From contig OZ022511.1 in assembly GCA_963989385.1 (NCBI GenBank), positions 23,988,503 through 24,052,502 of the forward strand: 64,000 bases of DNA. Direction: 5' to 3'. Under the pieces are notes generated by a model that saw only the letters and a program-made list of their open reading frames with translations, ran no database searches and was not told where the DNA came from. This document shows, one piece after another, positions 1-12,700 of the stretch. Made by a program: the position numbers and the translations under genes. This DNA is from Ctena decussata. Taxonomy: Eukaryota; Mollusca; Bivalvia; Lucinida; Lucinidae. Within the stretch, counting starts at the first letter, position 1; every line of letters starts with the position of its first letter.

Positions 1-1070
1 TTCATGAAACTTAAAATAAATATATATCACTATGATGTGCTGATGCACATGAAGTTTCCTCTGACTGGATTCAGTAATGCATGTGTTATTGCCCTTTAAT
101 TGACCCGAGGTCCTTCTGTCCGTCCATCCGGAGCCATAACTAAGTAACCACTTGACAAAATTTCATGAAACTTAAAATAGATATATATCACTATAAAGAC
201 GCTGCAGCACATGAAGTTTCATCAGACTAGCTGCAGTAATGCATGAGTTATTGCCCCTTCATCGGCTTAAAATCAATGAAATGAGCCATAACTAAGTAAC
301 TACTGAGCGGAATTTCTTGAAACTTAAAATAAATATATATCACTATAAGGTGCTGTGGCACATAACGTTTCATCAGACTAGTTTCAGTAATGCATGAGTT
401 ATTTCCCTTTAATGAACTTGAAATCAATGAAATGAGCTGTAACTAAGTAACCACTGGGCAGAATTTCATGAAACTTAAAATAAATATATATCACTATAAT
501 GTCCTGGTGCACATGAAGTTTCCTCAGACTGGATTCAGTAATGCATGAGTTATTGCCCTTTAATGGACTTAAAATCAGTGAAATGAGGCATAAACAAGTA
601 ACCAATACTTCATGAAATTTAAACGGAATAATTGTGTATCACCATAAAGTGGATAAACTTTCATCAGAATGGCATCAAAAGTGCATGCATTATTGCCTTG
701 GATCAATGTGAGATTGCCATTTCCAGCCATAACTAACTTATCAATGAATAGAATTCTACGAAAATTATACAAAATATGTATCACCATAACACATTGGTGC
801 ATCTTACAGTTTGTCAGAATTGCTTCAGTAAGCAATGAGTTATTGCCCTTGAATTGGCTTAAAATCAACAAATTGAGTCATAACTAAGTAACCAATAATT
901 GGAATTTCATGACACTTAAAATAATTATATATTGTCATGACAAGGCAGTGCACATTAAGTTTTGTCATAATCTCTTCAGTAGTGCATGATGTAATGCCCT
1001 TGAATTGATTTAAAATCCACAAATTAGCCATTAGTAGGGTGCTGACAAACAAAATTTCTTGTAACCGAAT
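1..1070. repeat. Tandem array of ~150-bp units, cut by the window edge
   Basis: About seven diverged units. Each has GAATTTCATGAAACTTAAAA, AAATATATATCACTATAA, a GAAGTTTCATCAGACT block and CAGTAATGCATGAGTTATTG. The TTATTG anchor recurs about every 145-165 bp. Units become more diverged to the right and fade near 1,250. It may be the core minisatellite of a Helitron-like element starting outside the window. Confidence 0.85.
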
Positions 1071-3360
1071 TTAAAATGTATCATTATAGTGCAGTGATGC
1101 TGAGGCAAGTGTTTAAGAAGAACAGCTCCAGCTTATGCCTTACTTATCCCAGAGATATTGCCCTTGATTTTATGTACAATCCACAAGTTCAGCCTCCTAA
1201 GTAGCCAGTGAATTTTTTTTTATGAAACTTAAAATTTTATGAAACTTAAGACAACCATAAACAAATCAAGGCCACTTCGGCGGGGGATATAAATTCAACG
1301 AATTTGCTTGTTACTGTAAAGGACTTCTTCGATTAAGGCGAGGATTTTCCCCATTAGACCGGCGCGACAGGTCCGAATTTTCAAAAGTATAAAGTGTGCA
1401 AATTTTTCTTAGCGGAGCTTCCACAAATATGTAAGCCGTATGAAATCAGATCATTTGTGATTCAGACCCAAAGACATGGGGAGATAATCCAGTCTGACCC
1501 TACCTACCCTGAATTCAAGGTTTTCGCATACCTCAATTTTTGAGGTAATAAAAATATTGAAATCAGTCATTCATTTCATACATTTTTGTCATAAATGCAT
1601 GCTAAATACATGCATATCACAATAAAAAGCAATGATTTTCTTCTTGTTACGCCTGACTGGCATTTAAACATGCAAAACCACAGTTATACTTCCGGTCAAA
1701 TCGGCCAAAAGAGAACGCTTCACTATAACTAAAATACAAGTACTTTCCCCCCCGTGACCCAGCATTTCCTTCATGCAGCAGACTTATGCGATGGAAGTAC
1801 GCAATATATATGAGTGGGAAGCTGGGTCATGGGGGGAACGATACTCAATAAGCCAAAGAAGAAGAATGGTCAACAGTAGCACTGTGATCTGCAAGGATTT
1901 TATTGTGTACCATGACCTTGAAATGAGGTCAAGGTCACATACATATAGTCAAAACTATCCAGTGATGTCTGTTATGTAAGTAATGTAAGTCAAAAAAGGG
2001 TGAAATGTATACAATAAATCATTATTTCAACGATCAGTTCGAGGATAATTTACAATTTTTCTCAACAATGACGTCAACGTGAACGTATGTTTAACGTTCT
2101 TTACATAGACACAAACACTTGAAAATTCATTTGTCATGCAAGTTACAAGTCATAGTCATAAATGCAAAGCAAAAGTCAGTGATCCGTATACCTTTTAAAT
2201 CATGGGGAAAATTCACGCCTTAAGCATAGAAGTCCTTTACCATATTAACCATAAATAGTCCTATTGTAAATACTCGTTTCTTTAAATTCAACATGCACAT
2301 TCCTATTGTAAATGTTCATTACTATAAATATGCTGTTGCATTTATTATGCCCTATGCTCCTATTTCCGTAGCACTAAATGGAAGTCAGCGAAATAATGTT
2401 TTCACTAGTGTGTTGTAATAGTTAAAAAGTGTGAAATAAAATGTCTGGATATTGAGGACTTACATGTCAAAAATAAAGTCACAGCATTAAAGAAATGTTA
2501 TTTCAATCTTTCTTTAAAATCACCGCCCACTGTAAGGGACTTTCTCCTGAGGTCCGTAGGTCGAACGGAAGTTTTGGCTTATGAGGTCAAAAGATGGGAA
2601 AATTCTGTGAACTATAATGCAGTTCAAAGAAGTGGATTGGCTTAATTCACATGTGTAAAAAATTTCTGGTTCAGTGAAAAGTTTAGTATTCAAATATCAT
2701 TTTGAACTCAGGCCCTACTGTTTTATTAACACATATTTCCAGTCATCTATCAAGTGAATTTCATTGTGGAATAATGGAGTAACATTGCAATGAAAACAGA
2801 AATTTCAATATCAGGTGATTTAAACTGGGCTATAGATATTGTTCTAGCATTGGGAGGTCATGTGATCAGCTACTGACATAGACGGCGGCAAACTACAGAA
2901 ATAGCGAAAACTACGGAAGTAAGAGAATTGGGTATATAACTATTCAGTTTGTGAATATTCATTGCTGTAAATATTATTATCAACATCATATTTTGAACAC
3001 TCATCACTGTACATTTACCATATTTGTGATAACTGTTAATTACTGTAAATTTACCACAGTCACAAATGTCTCTGTGTCTCTTTGATACATCTGTGTAAGT
3101 TTGAAAGTTTAGTCAAAATCCATCCATCCCTCATTCAGGAGGCATGGCGCCGGCAAGTCATTTTTTAAAATTCTAAGACCACCAGTAATCTTGAAAACGG
3201 GCACAAAGTTACCATAATCCATTCAGCTCTTCTCATTCCCCCCACCCCAACCCAACCCCACAACCCAATAATATATCTGTGCAAAATTGGTCAAAATCCA
3301 TCCATCTCCTCAGGGGATAGAGTGCTACCACTGCCACCACTGACTAGAGTCTCACCAGAA
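1071..3360. other. Non-coding stretch, no gene seen
   Basis: AT-rich sequence left of the last visible MED15 exon and so probably part of its next intron. I see no MED15-like coding motif on the minus strand and no clear repeat termini. Confidence 0.5.
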
Positions 3361-3364
3361 ATAA

Positions 3365-3445
3365 TATGTTGCTTGGTTGGTTGTTGGGGTTTAACAGCCC
3401 TCTGAGACAGTATTTCAGTCTATATCAGGCCATATCCAAGGGAAA
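3365..3445 (-). repeat. Possible SINE-tail fragment
   Basis: Contains GGTTGGTTGTTGGGGTTTAA followed by a CAGTATTTCAGTC block. On the opposite strand it reads as the TTAAACCCCAACAACCAACC type of tail seen in mollusc SINEs. Short and uncertain. Confidence 0.4.
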
Positions 3446-3662
3446 GAGACAAACAAAAGAGTACGATAGGTGCAAGAAAAGATATCCAAACAACCCCCAC
3501 CCTACGTAAGAAGGATGCCCCTGCACTGATAGTTACCCAGCACCATTACCCCACTCGACCAACCCACAAAATCAGTATGCCCCTTCCCCACCATGTGAGT
3601 ATATTTTCACTACACAACTTTCTTAAAGGCAAAATAAAGTTCTTTTACAATAATCCTCGTAC

Positions 3663-3794
3663 CATCTTGTTTTTCTGTCTTCTTTATCATTCTCCTCAGA
3701 GGTTCCACATATTTAGACAAGTGTTTTAGTTTCTCAAGGTATGCCTGTTCCTCTGTAGACTGGGAGGCGGGACTAGGTGCTGAACCTGGGTTAC
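3663..3794 (-). CDS. MED15: MED15 coding exon 10, last one in the window
   Basis: Encodes GSAPSPASQSTEEQAYLEKL then KHLSKYVEPLRRMIKKTEKQD. This matches the conserved start of the MED15 C-terminal domain (EEQxYLxKLKxLSKYxEPLRRM). The acceptor is TTGCTTTTAG and the donor ATG|GTACGA (phase 1). I saw no following exon in 1-3,600, so the rest must lie beyond the left edge. Confidence 0.94.
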
Positions 3795-6700
3795 CTAAAA
3801 GCAAGAAATAAGAATACTAACTATCATCCGCAATAACTTGCATGTTCTTAATTATCCATCAAAATTAATGTTGTTGCTCTTCCTTAGCACTTTAACCCTA
3901 TTGCACTCAGAATGGCTAAAACTCCATAGAGTTTTGGTCGTTCTGAGTGCATTAGGGTTAAGCGATGGAGTTTTTGCCATTCTGAGTGCAATAGGGTTAA
4001 GCACCAAAAATGAAAATAACTGAATTTGCAGACAGCATAGATCCAGAAGAGGCAGCTCATAATGAGCTGCCTCATCTGGATCTACACTTTTTGCTCTCTA
4101 TTCTTTGAATTCTCAATATGATATAACTAAAACAGAATGTTTATTGAAATTTCGCAGATGAACCATTTCTTCTACAGTTTGGTGCATAAAGGGTCAGAAA
4201 TGTCTCGACAAGGGGATCAATCTAAGTCAGTTTGAAAATAGAGTTCTGCTAGAGCGGGTGCTAGGGAGCTTGGACACTGTTGCAACATTACATAACTGCA
4301 CATGAACAGACTAAATTAACACTTTAAGTACCAGAGACGGTAATAGCAGAATTTGCAAACAGTGTAGATACCGATGAGGCAGTTCATAATGAGCCTCTTC
4401 ATTTAGATCTACACTGTTTGCCCTCTAGTCTTTGAATTCTCAATGTGAAATGTCTTGGACACGGCATTTTTTTAATTTTTGCAAACGTAAATTTTGTCGT
4501 CTGCTTTTTGGTGCTTGAAGAGTTAACCGAGTCTGCTATTTTCTTTGTTGTGTTTCTTGCTTCCAGAAGATCTTTTCAAAATTTATTTTAGTAACTTAGA
4601 AACCACTATTGCTGTTCCTTACCTGGAGTATTGAGAGCACTTGGTGAGGGAGCTCCAACAGAGAGGGCGCTACGTGAGACAGGAGATGGTTCTATTATAG
4701 AATGTGGTGACGTCATCATAGACAGAGGAGAACCTGCTGGTTGTTGAGACCTGAAATGTAGCACATTAGTTAACTTTTCCGTTTTGGACAAATACTTAAG
4801 TCCCAATACTTAAGCACATTAGCCTGGGTAGTTCCCAAAACTGGGCCAGAGTCTCAGACTGCAATGGTGGATGATTTGTTTGTCCATTAGGGCATCACCA
4901 CCCCAGAAGTAGAGTTGCTGTTTTGAACTGTTTTTATCAGTTTATCACCAATGCATTACCTTTAGACCATGTTTATTTAAATGACAGTCTTTTAATTTAT
5001 GTATAGAGCATAGGAGTAACAATTCTGTCTCCCGCGCAAATTGGCTGGTGGCCTCCTTTTGTTAACAGTATTAAACCAAACGTATCACCATGCATAACTG
5101 TATGCAAAATATGTTCCAAGCAAGGTTTTTATCAATTTACAGTACTAAGGATGCAGTTCTGTGTAAAAACCACTTTCTTTAACGATTAATGCAAAAGTGG
5201 GAAAGTTTGGCCAATAAATAGTAATACTTAGACTTTTACCATATCTAGAAATGCTAATGGCTTTTATTTATCAAAAACACTTTCAGCATTGTTCATTCAA
5301 AACTTTGCCAGTATTTCCATTGATACTTGCTCCTGAAAATCTAAGCACTGAATCTGTTGAAACAACCAAAGTAGGAAAACATGAACTGAGTGGTTTGAAA
5401 GAAGGAAAATGAGTATGAGTGAAGGAAAGAAAAGTCATACCCAGACTGCGCAGGTGATGGTGCCGTACCCTGTCCCAGGCTTGGAGTGCTCACTTGGGGA
5501 CTTGCCTGAAAAAGAGATCATTTAACTATAATTATACAATTACTTGTAGTGTATAAATGTTTGTGATGTTTGCATTCCACAAGTTTCTGCAAATACCATT
5601 CCCTGTGTAAACACAGCTTTTACAAACACTTAAAAATAAAAAAATAAATATTCACTGAAGTAACACTGAAACCCAAAGAAACACAAAGAATCCTGATACA
5701 AAGTATACGAGTGAATTTATGTCCCTAAGCCTTGAGTAAAATAACATTTACAGTGTATGATTCCATACACATTTAAGCTGACTGGATAAAACTTTATGGG
5801 AAAACAACCCTGCTCTTTTCAATTTTGCTTCCCTACTTGATGAGGCTCAAGAGTTTCCTCTCCTACTATTGAATTCTTCCCTCTGAGTTGACTCCTTTTG
5901 TGAGGGGCTCTTCTTACAGAGAGACAATACTATGTCCTAAAGCTGTTTCTCTCTAAAGAAAGGGTATGCAAATGCATGGCAGAGTATCCAGTCACCTTAA
6001 GACACAATATGTAATATACCGTATACGTGGTAATTTTTGCGGAGTTCCATTTTTGCAGTGTTTCACGGTAACTTCGAAACTGAGAATATTAAAAATCGCA
6101 AAATAATTTCCTGTTTCTGACAAAGTAACTTTAGTAGACAGTCACAGTATCCATATATTTTGTTTCTGTTTGCTTCGCTAATTCTGGTATTTTTCACTTG
6201 AGCCATTTCTCTTATTAAACAATGAAACAAGAGGGCCAAGAGGCCCTGAATCGCTCACCTGAACGAAAAGGTTAAAGGTCAAACTAGGGTCATCATTTGA
6301 ACAAACCTGATAGTTTGCAACCATTTCCAAATGGTTCTGAAGAAGAGGATGTTTTGATAGTTTTCTACGCATTGCTATGGTTCAAACCCTGGTCCCACTG
6401 AGGCGGGGCCATTTTGGACCCTGGGGCCATCATTTGAATAATCTTGGTAAAGGACCACTTGGCAATGCTACATTCTAAATTTCAAGCATCTGAGCCTTGC
6501 AGTTCTGAAGAAGAAGATATTTGAATATTTTTCTATGTTTTTCTATAGTTCAAACCTGGGACTCCCTGCACCAGGGCCATTTTGGACCCTAGGGCCACCA
6601 TTTGAACAAACTTGGTAGAAGACCACTAGGCAATGCTACATACCAAATTTCAAGAATCTGAGCCAAGCAGTTCTGGAAAAGAAGATTTTTAAGTATATTA

Positions 6701-9700
6701 TAGTTTCGAACCCAAGACCCCCTGCCCCAGGGCAATTTTGGATCCCAGGGCCACCATTTACACCAACTTTGTAGGAGTCCACCAGGCAATGCATTATACC
6801 AAATTTCAAGCATCTGGGCCAATTGGTTCTGAAGAAGATTTTTGAATATTTTTCTATGTATTTCTATGGTTCAAACTCAGGACTCCCTGTCGCTGGGCCA
6901 TTTTCAACCCTGGGGCCATCATTTGAACAAAAAGGATTACAAGGCAATGCTACATACCAAATTTCAAGCATCTGAGCAAAGTGGTTCTAAAGAAGAAGAT
7001 TTTTTTAAAATTTTTCTATGTATTTCTATGGTTCTAACCCAGGACCCCCTGGGGCGGGGCCATTTTAGACCCTGGGGTCATCATTTGAACAAACTTGGTA
7101 AAAGACCACTAGGCAATGCTGCATACCAAATTTCAAGCATCTGAGCCAAGTGGTTCTGAAGAAGAAGCTTTTTGAATATTTTTCTATGTATTTCTATGGT
7201 TCAAACCTAGGACTCCCTGCCACAGGGCCATTTTGGACCCAGGAGCCACCATTTGAACAAACTTGGTAAAGGATTGCTAGACAATGCTACATACCTAATT
7301 TCAAAAATCTAAGCCTTGCAGTTCTGAAGGAGAAAATTTTTGAATATTATTCTCTTGATTTCTACGGTTCAAACCTTGGACTCCATGCCAAGAGGCCATT
7401 TTGGATCCTTGGGCCCTCGTTTGAACAAATTTGGTAAAGGACTATAAGGCAATGCTACATACCAAATTTCAAGCACCTGAGCCTTGTGGTTCTGATGTAG
7501 AAGATTTTTAAATATTTTTCAATGTATTTCTCTGGTTCAAACCCAGGACCTCCGGCGCGGGGCCATTTTGGACCCTGGGGCCATCATTTGAATAAACTTG
7601 GTAAAGGACTATTAGGCAATGCTTCATACCAAATTTCAAACATCTGAGCCTTGCAGTTCTGAAGAAGAAGATTTTTGAATATTTTTCTATGTATTTCTAT
7701 GGTCAAACCTGGGACTCCGTGCCCCTGGGCCATTTTGGACCCTGGGGCCGCCATTTGAACAAATTTGGTAAAGGACCATTAGGCAATGCTACATACCAAA
7801 TTTCAAGAATCTGAGCCAAGCAGTTCTGGAGAAGAAGATTTTTAAGTGTATTTTAGTTTCGAACCCAAGACCCCCTGCCCCAGGGCCATTTTGGACCCTG
7901 GGACCACCATTTGAACAAGCTTGGTAGAGGACCACTAGGCAATGCTTCATACAAAATTTCAAGCATCTGAGCCAAGCAGTTCTGGAGAGGAGGATTTTTA
8001 AGTATATTTTACTTTCGAACCCAAGACCCCCAGCCCCAGGGCCATTTTGGACCCTGGGGCCACCATTTGAACAAACTTGGTAGAGGTCCACTAGGTGATG
8101 CTTCATACCAAATATCAAAGCCCTAGGACTAGCGGTATCAGAGAAGATGTCATTTAAAGCAAATTGTTGACGACAGACGATGCACGTCGCACGCCGCACA
8201 ACGGACACTGGGTGATCACAATAGCTCACCCTGAGCCTTTGGCTCAGGTGAGCTAAAAATAATAACCTAAAATTCAACATATCAAAGCCCTGTTTCTTTT
8301 TTATCTCACCACTTTACAAAACAGCAGATTTATAGATTTCAATGAATCCGAGATTTTAACTGAACAACTTTATGTTTACTTTTGCTGTATTCTGCAAAAT
8401 ACAGTACCATCTTTATAAAGGCATTCATTACAACAGCAACATTCTTTATAACCTCATTTTGATATGCAAAGAATGGTGTACTGTTCAAAATATAAATTCT
8501 TTCTTTGACAGAAAAATTAAATACGATTTTTGATTATCAAAATAGTCTGGAAACCAGTACCCTTGTTGTAAAGATGGTCCACTGTAAACACATGAAAATT
8601 TGTATCCAGTATAGAACATACTCACACTTAAGCACCAAAAACAACAGTAGCTGAATTTGCAAACAGTGTAGATTTAGATGAGGCTGCTCATGATGAGCCG
8701 CCTCATCTGAATCTATACAGTCTGCCCTCTAATTTTTGAATTCTTATCATGATGTAGCTTGAACAAAACATTTTTTTTTGAATTTTGAAGACATGTGATT
8801 TTGTTTGCCAAAGCTAAAACTGACCCACTTATGATTAACTGCCATAAAAATGCCAAATTTCAATACTGCAATTATTAAGTTTTTAAAAGAAAATTAGAAG
8901 AGTAAAGGTATTTTGAGAAAAAAAAGAGTTACAGAAAATAAATAGGAGCCCTGACAAGAGAAAACCAACAAAGTGGCACGTGTGCCCAGAACAGACTCAG
9001 ATCAGCCTGAGCTTCCCCCAGTCTGATCAGAGTCTTCCATTGAGCTTTAAGACTAGCCAAGGGTCAAAGCTAGCTTCATGCAGACAAGAAAGACTTTGAT
9101 CAGACTGGGCAGATGCTTTGTTGGTTTTGTTGTGTTGTGGCTCAAATATAGCATCTTCCAGCTAAGTCAGACCCAGAGGGTTTTGATCAAAATTCAGGGT
9201 AATTTTAGTTCAGTCTCCAAGCATTGTCCCACCTGTCACAAGCTAAACTCGACAAACATTTATGCCAATAATGAAAACCCTACAGAGGCAAAATGTCTCC
9301 CTTTCTGTTTACTGCAGATGAATATACGTTGTAGCACTCATTAGAATTGCCTAATAGAGCCATCAGACATTTCTAATGAGGGACAAAATATATGTTTTAC
9401 AGAGAAAACAGAACCCCCTCCCCCCACACCCAATTATCATCAAGCCTCCACCCCCTCCCCTCCAACCTCATACATACACATACCACATACATCATTCACC
9501 CAACCCAAACCTTCAGTTCAGCCAAACATGCAGCGTGAGAAACAAGTCAAACATATGACTGCTCATACAAATGCACAGCAAAGTGTAGCTGAGTACATAA
9601 AGCAAATGAAGGATTGAAGCTTACAGTCTGATCCAGAATTTATCTTAATAATCCTTGCAGTACATGAAAGTTTTAAAACACCTAAATAAACAGATTGATG

Positions 9701-12700
9701 GAATGACAAAAGCTATACCGTACTAATCCTAAAATATGCCCCTACTCTAATAAACACCCCCTGCCTCTTTTCCTAAAATGATGTTATATTGAAAAACATG
9801 AATTCCTGTTTGCTTCTCTGGATAAGGTGGCTCTTTGAAATGCGTCTAATGGGTTTATGCCTACTGAGAAGGCAAAAATAGTGAATTGCTTCCTTTGTAA
9901 GGTTACCAATCAACTGTATATTGCTTATCATAGGTATTTCGGAAGTGGCAGAATTACTACAATTAAGGCTCTAAATAATGCCCCCCTTTCGCAAAATGCA
10001 ATGCCCCCGGTGCATTGAATAGGATCAATACTGTATATACCCCCTTTTAAGCTGCTGTTTAAAAGTTTGTATACAGCTCAGAAAAGAGGTAACATTCAAG
10101 ATCGATTAAGTCTGGATCAGACAACCATGTACATCAGCCATGAGTTGATGATTTGCAGTTATGAGTGGATCAAGGTGACAACCATGTACATCAGCCATGA
10201 AATAATTTGCATCAGCCATGAAATTGTTTGCATCAGCCATGAATGATTTGCATCAGCCATGAAATGATTTACATCAGCCATAAAATGATTTGCAGTAAAT
10301 CAAGGTGGGCAACATCATGCCAAAATCATGTAATTTCAATGGTACTGAACACAGACTTGGAAAAGGTAAGAAAATCAGTTGATCTTTGACAAAAGTGATC
10401 TTTGGTTGCTTTTCTGAAGTATCCTGGTAAATGGCTTAATTTCATTAAACAATGACATTTGTGACATAAAAAAAAATTACTAGAGCCTACAAGCACTTTA
10501 AGGACATTAGACCCAAGATATAGGGTCAAGTGTGCTATCTTTGAACAGCCGGTAAATTCGGACATACCATTGCAAACAGTGAAAATCCAGATGAGGCGGC
10601 TCATAATGAGCCGTCTCATCAGGATTTCACTATTTGCCCAGTTAATTTTGTTTTAATTCCAAACAACTGACATAATAAAGGAAACAATGTCACTGTCCAA
10701 ATTTACCTGCTGTCCGAAATTTACCTGACTTGACCCTACTAATTTTTTACAATCAAGTGAATACTTGTTTTTCCCTTGCAAAAAATCTGTGTTCTTTATC
10801 AGTAATATCACATGATGTTAATATACAGTAAACATTCTAAATATTGGCACATATAGGTCCAAGCAAACAGGGTCTACACTGTTTGCCATTCAAACTGCAT
10901 CAATTGGATGTATTACTGCACTGTAAAACCACAGTTCCATTTTGAAGACGATTATAATAAAATTAATTATTTTATGTGTCCCAATTTTTTAGAATTTTTA
11001 CAGTACACTATTGTCCACCATGGTTGAAGGATGACAGTGTGGTACCTGTCCTAACAGACTTGTCATGAACTGTGACTGTTTTGACAAGCCTGACGACTGA
11101 GGCAATGTAGTAGCTGAGGAATAGTCCGGTGGCTGTAATTGGTAAACTTGAAATACACTTTGGTGTGCAACAAAAAGTTTATAATCTCACAAGAGCATTT
11201 ATAGATACAGTAGAACTTCATTGGCTCGAACAGGCTTGGGACCATGAAAATAAGTTCCAGCCAAAGGAAGTTCCAGCCATCCAGGGTTAGTTTCTATATA
11301 AACTGACCTCTAGGGACCCAAGAATGAGTTCTAGCCAGGCATGATAAATGAACCATCAGGGTTCGAGCCATCGAAGTTCTTCTGTAACTATGATTTTTTT
11401 TAATTTTTTTTTTTAATTTCTTCTGCTAACCAATGCTGTGACCCCTCATCAGAACTCCCTCAATAAGGCAATTTTATTGAGAGGCCATTATACATTATCA
11501 TAAAATATGTATCTTCCTCTTATCTGGAGCTGTGGGTACAAGAGAAAAACCAATATTTTCTGGATAATATTTACACTGTCTGGATTGAAATCCAATACAT
11601 CCTTTTTAGGAAACGGAACAGACCACCAAAGATGATGGACCGGTTTACACACATTAGGTAGGTGCTTCCTTTTATTGAATTTTCTGTCTACATATCATAT
11701 GCATCAGTGAAACAAGCCGTATCAGGGAACGAAAGACACATTTCTCTATATAAAACAGGCAGTGGTATGGCAAAAAATACACACATTTACTTATATCGGC
11801 ATATTTTCAAAGTCTGTTATTGTTCAGCTTTAATATTAGAGGAGACCCCAATACTTTCTTGACTTTCCTATAAAACATTGTTTATTTTCTTGTTACATTT
11901 ATAAAATACGATGTCCAATTTAATTTGGTCCCAGACCCTGAAAAACATATTTAAATCTCTTGGCTAGATTTTGAGAAATATTCATTTTTATTAGTCATGT
12001 AATTTGCACTTGTCCCCGGAACATACTCGCTACATACAGTGACATACAGTTGACTCTCATTAACTCAAAGTACTCTCCTATATATCAATATACAGTCAAC
12101 TCCCGATATCTCGAACACTGATATCTTAAAATATCTTCTTATATCAAAGAATATGTTTCCTAATTTTGCTTACATTTCAACTCCTGTTATCTCAAACTAC
12201 TGATATCTCAAAGTAAATTTTCTGGTACCAGAAAATTTGTTTTGAAATATCAGTAGTTTGGGCTGAAATTTGACTTAAAGATATCGAGAGTTGACTATAG
12301 TCCAAACATATTCCTTTTTAGCCGTTGTTATCTCAAACTACTGGGAACCAGAAAATTTACTTTGAAATATCAGTAGTATGGAATGAACTTTAACTTTGAG
12401 ATATTGTGAGTTGACTGTACTATATATTCACCCTGCCACAGGCAATAATTGTACAAAACCTACCCCAGATGGTGCTGTTGCTGGCTGACTGGTTCCTGGT
12501 GGTTGAACAGGCTGGGCAGATGTGACTATGAAGGCATCTTGACGCTGAAACAAACAACATCAGAGCTGCAGTTAAGAAGTTTGGGGATGGGAGGAGATGT
12601 GTGTGTGTGAAGTGGTAGGGGGAGGGGGAGGGGGCATATTATCATATAATACCAGTATAGAAACTAATAATATTTCTTAGTACTACAATGCTTGTTTGCT

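Noticed and set aside
8150..8260. Coding capacity near GACGACAGACGATGCACG
   Set aside because: This is the conserved 3' tail of Helitron-like elements.
7789..8280. 163-codon minus-strand open frame
   Set aside because: It is a translation of the tandem ~155-bp repeat of the Helitron-like element and repeats its own peptide; no family resemblance.
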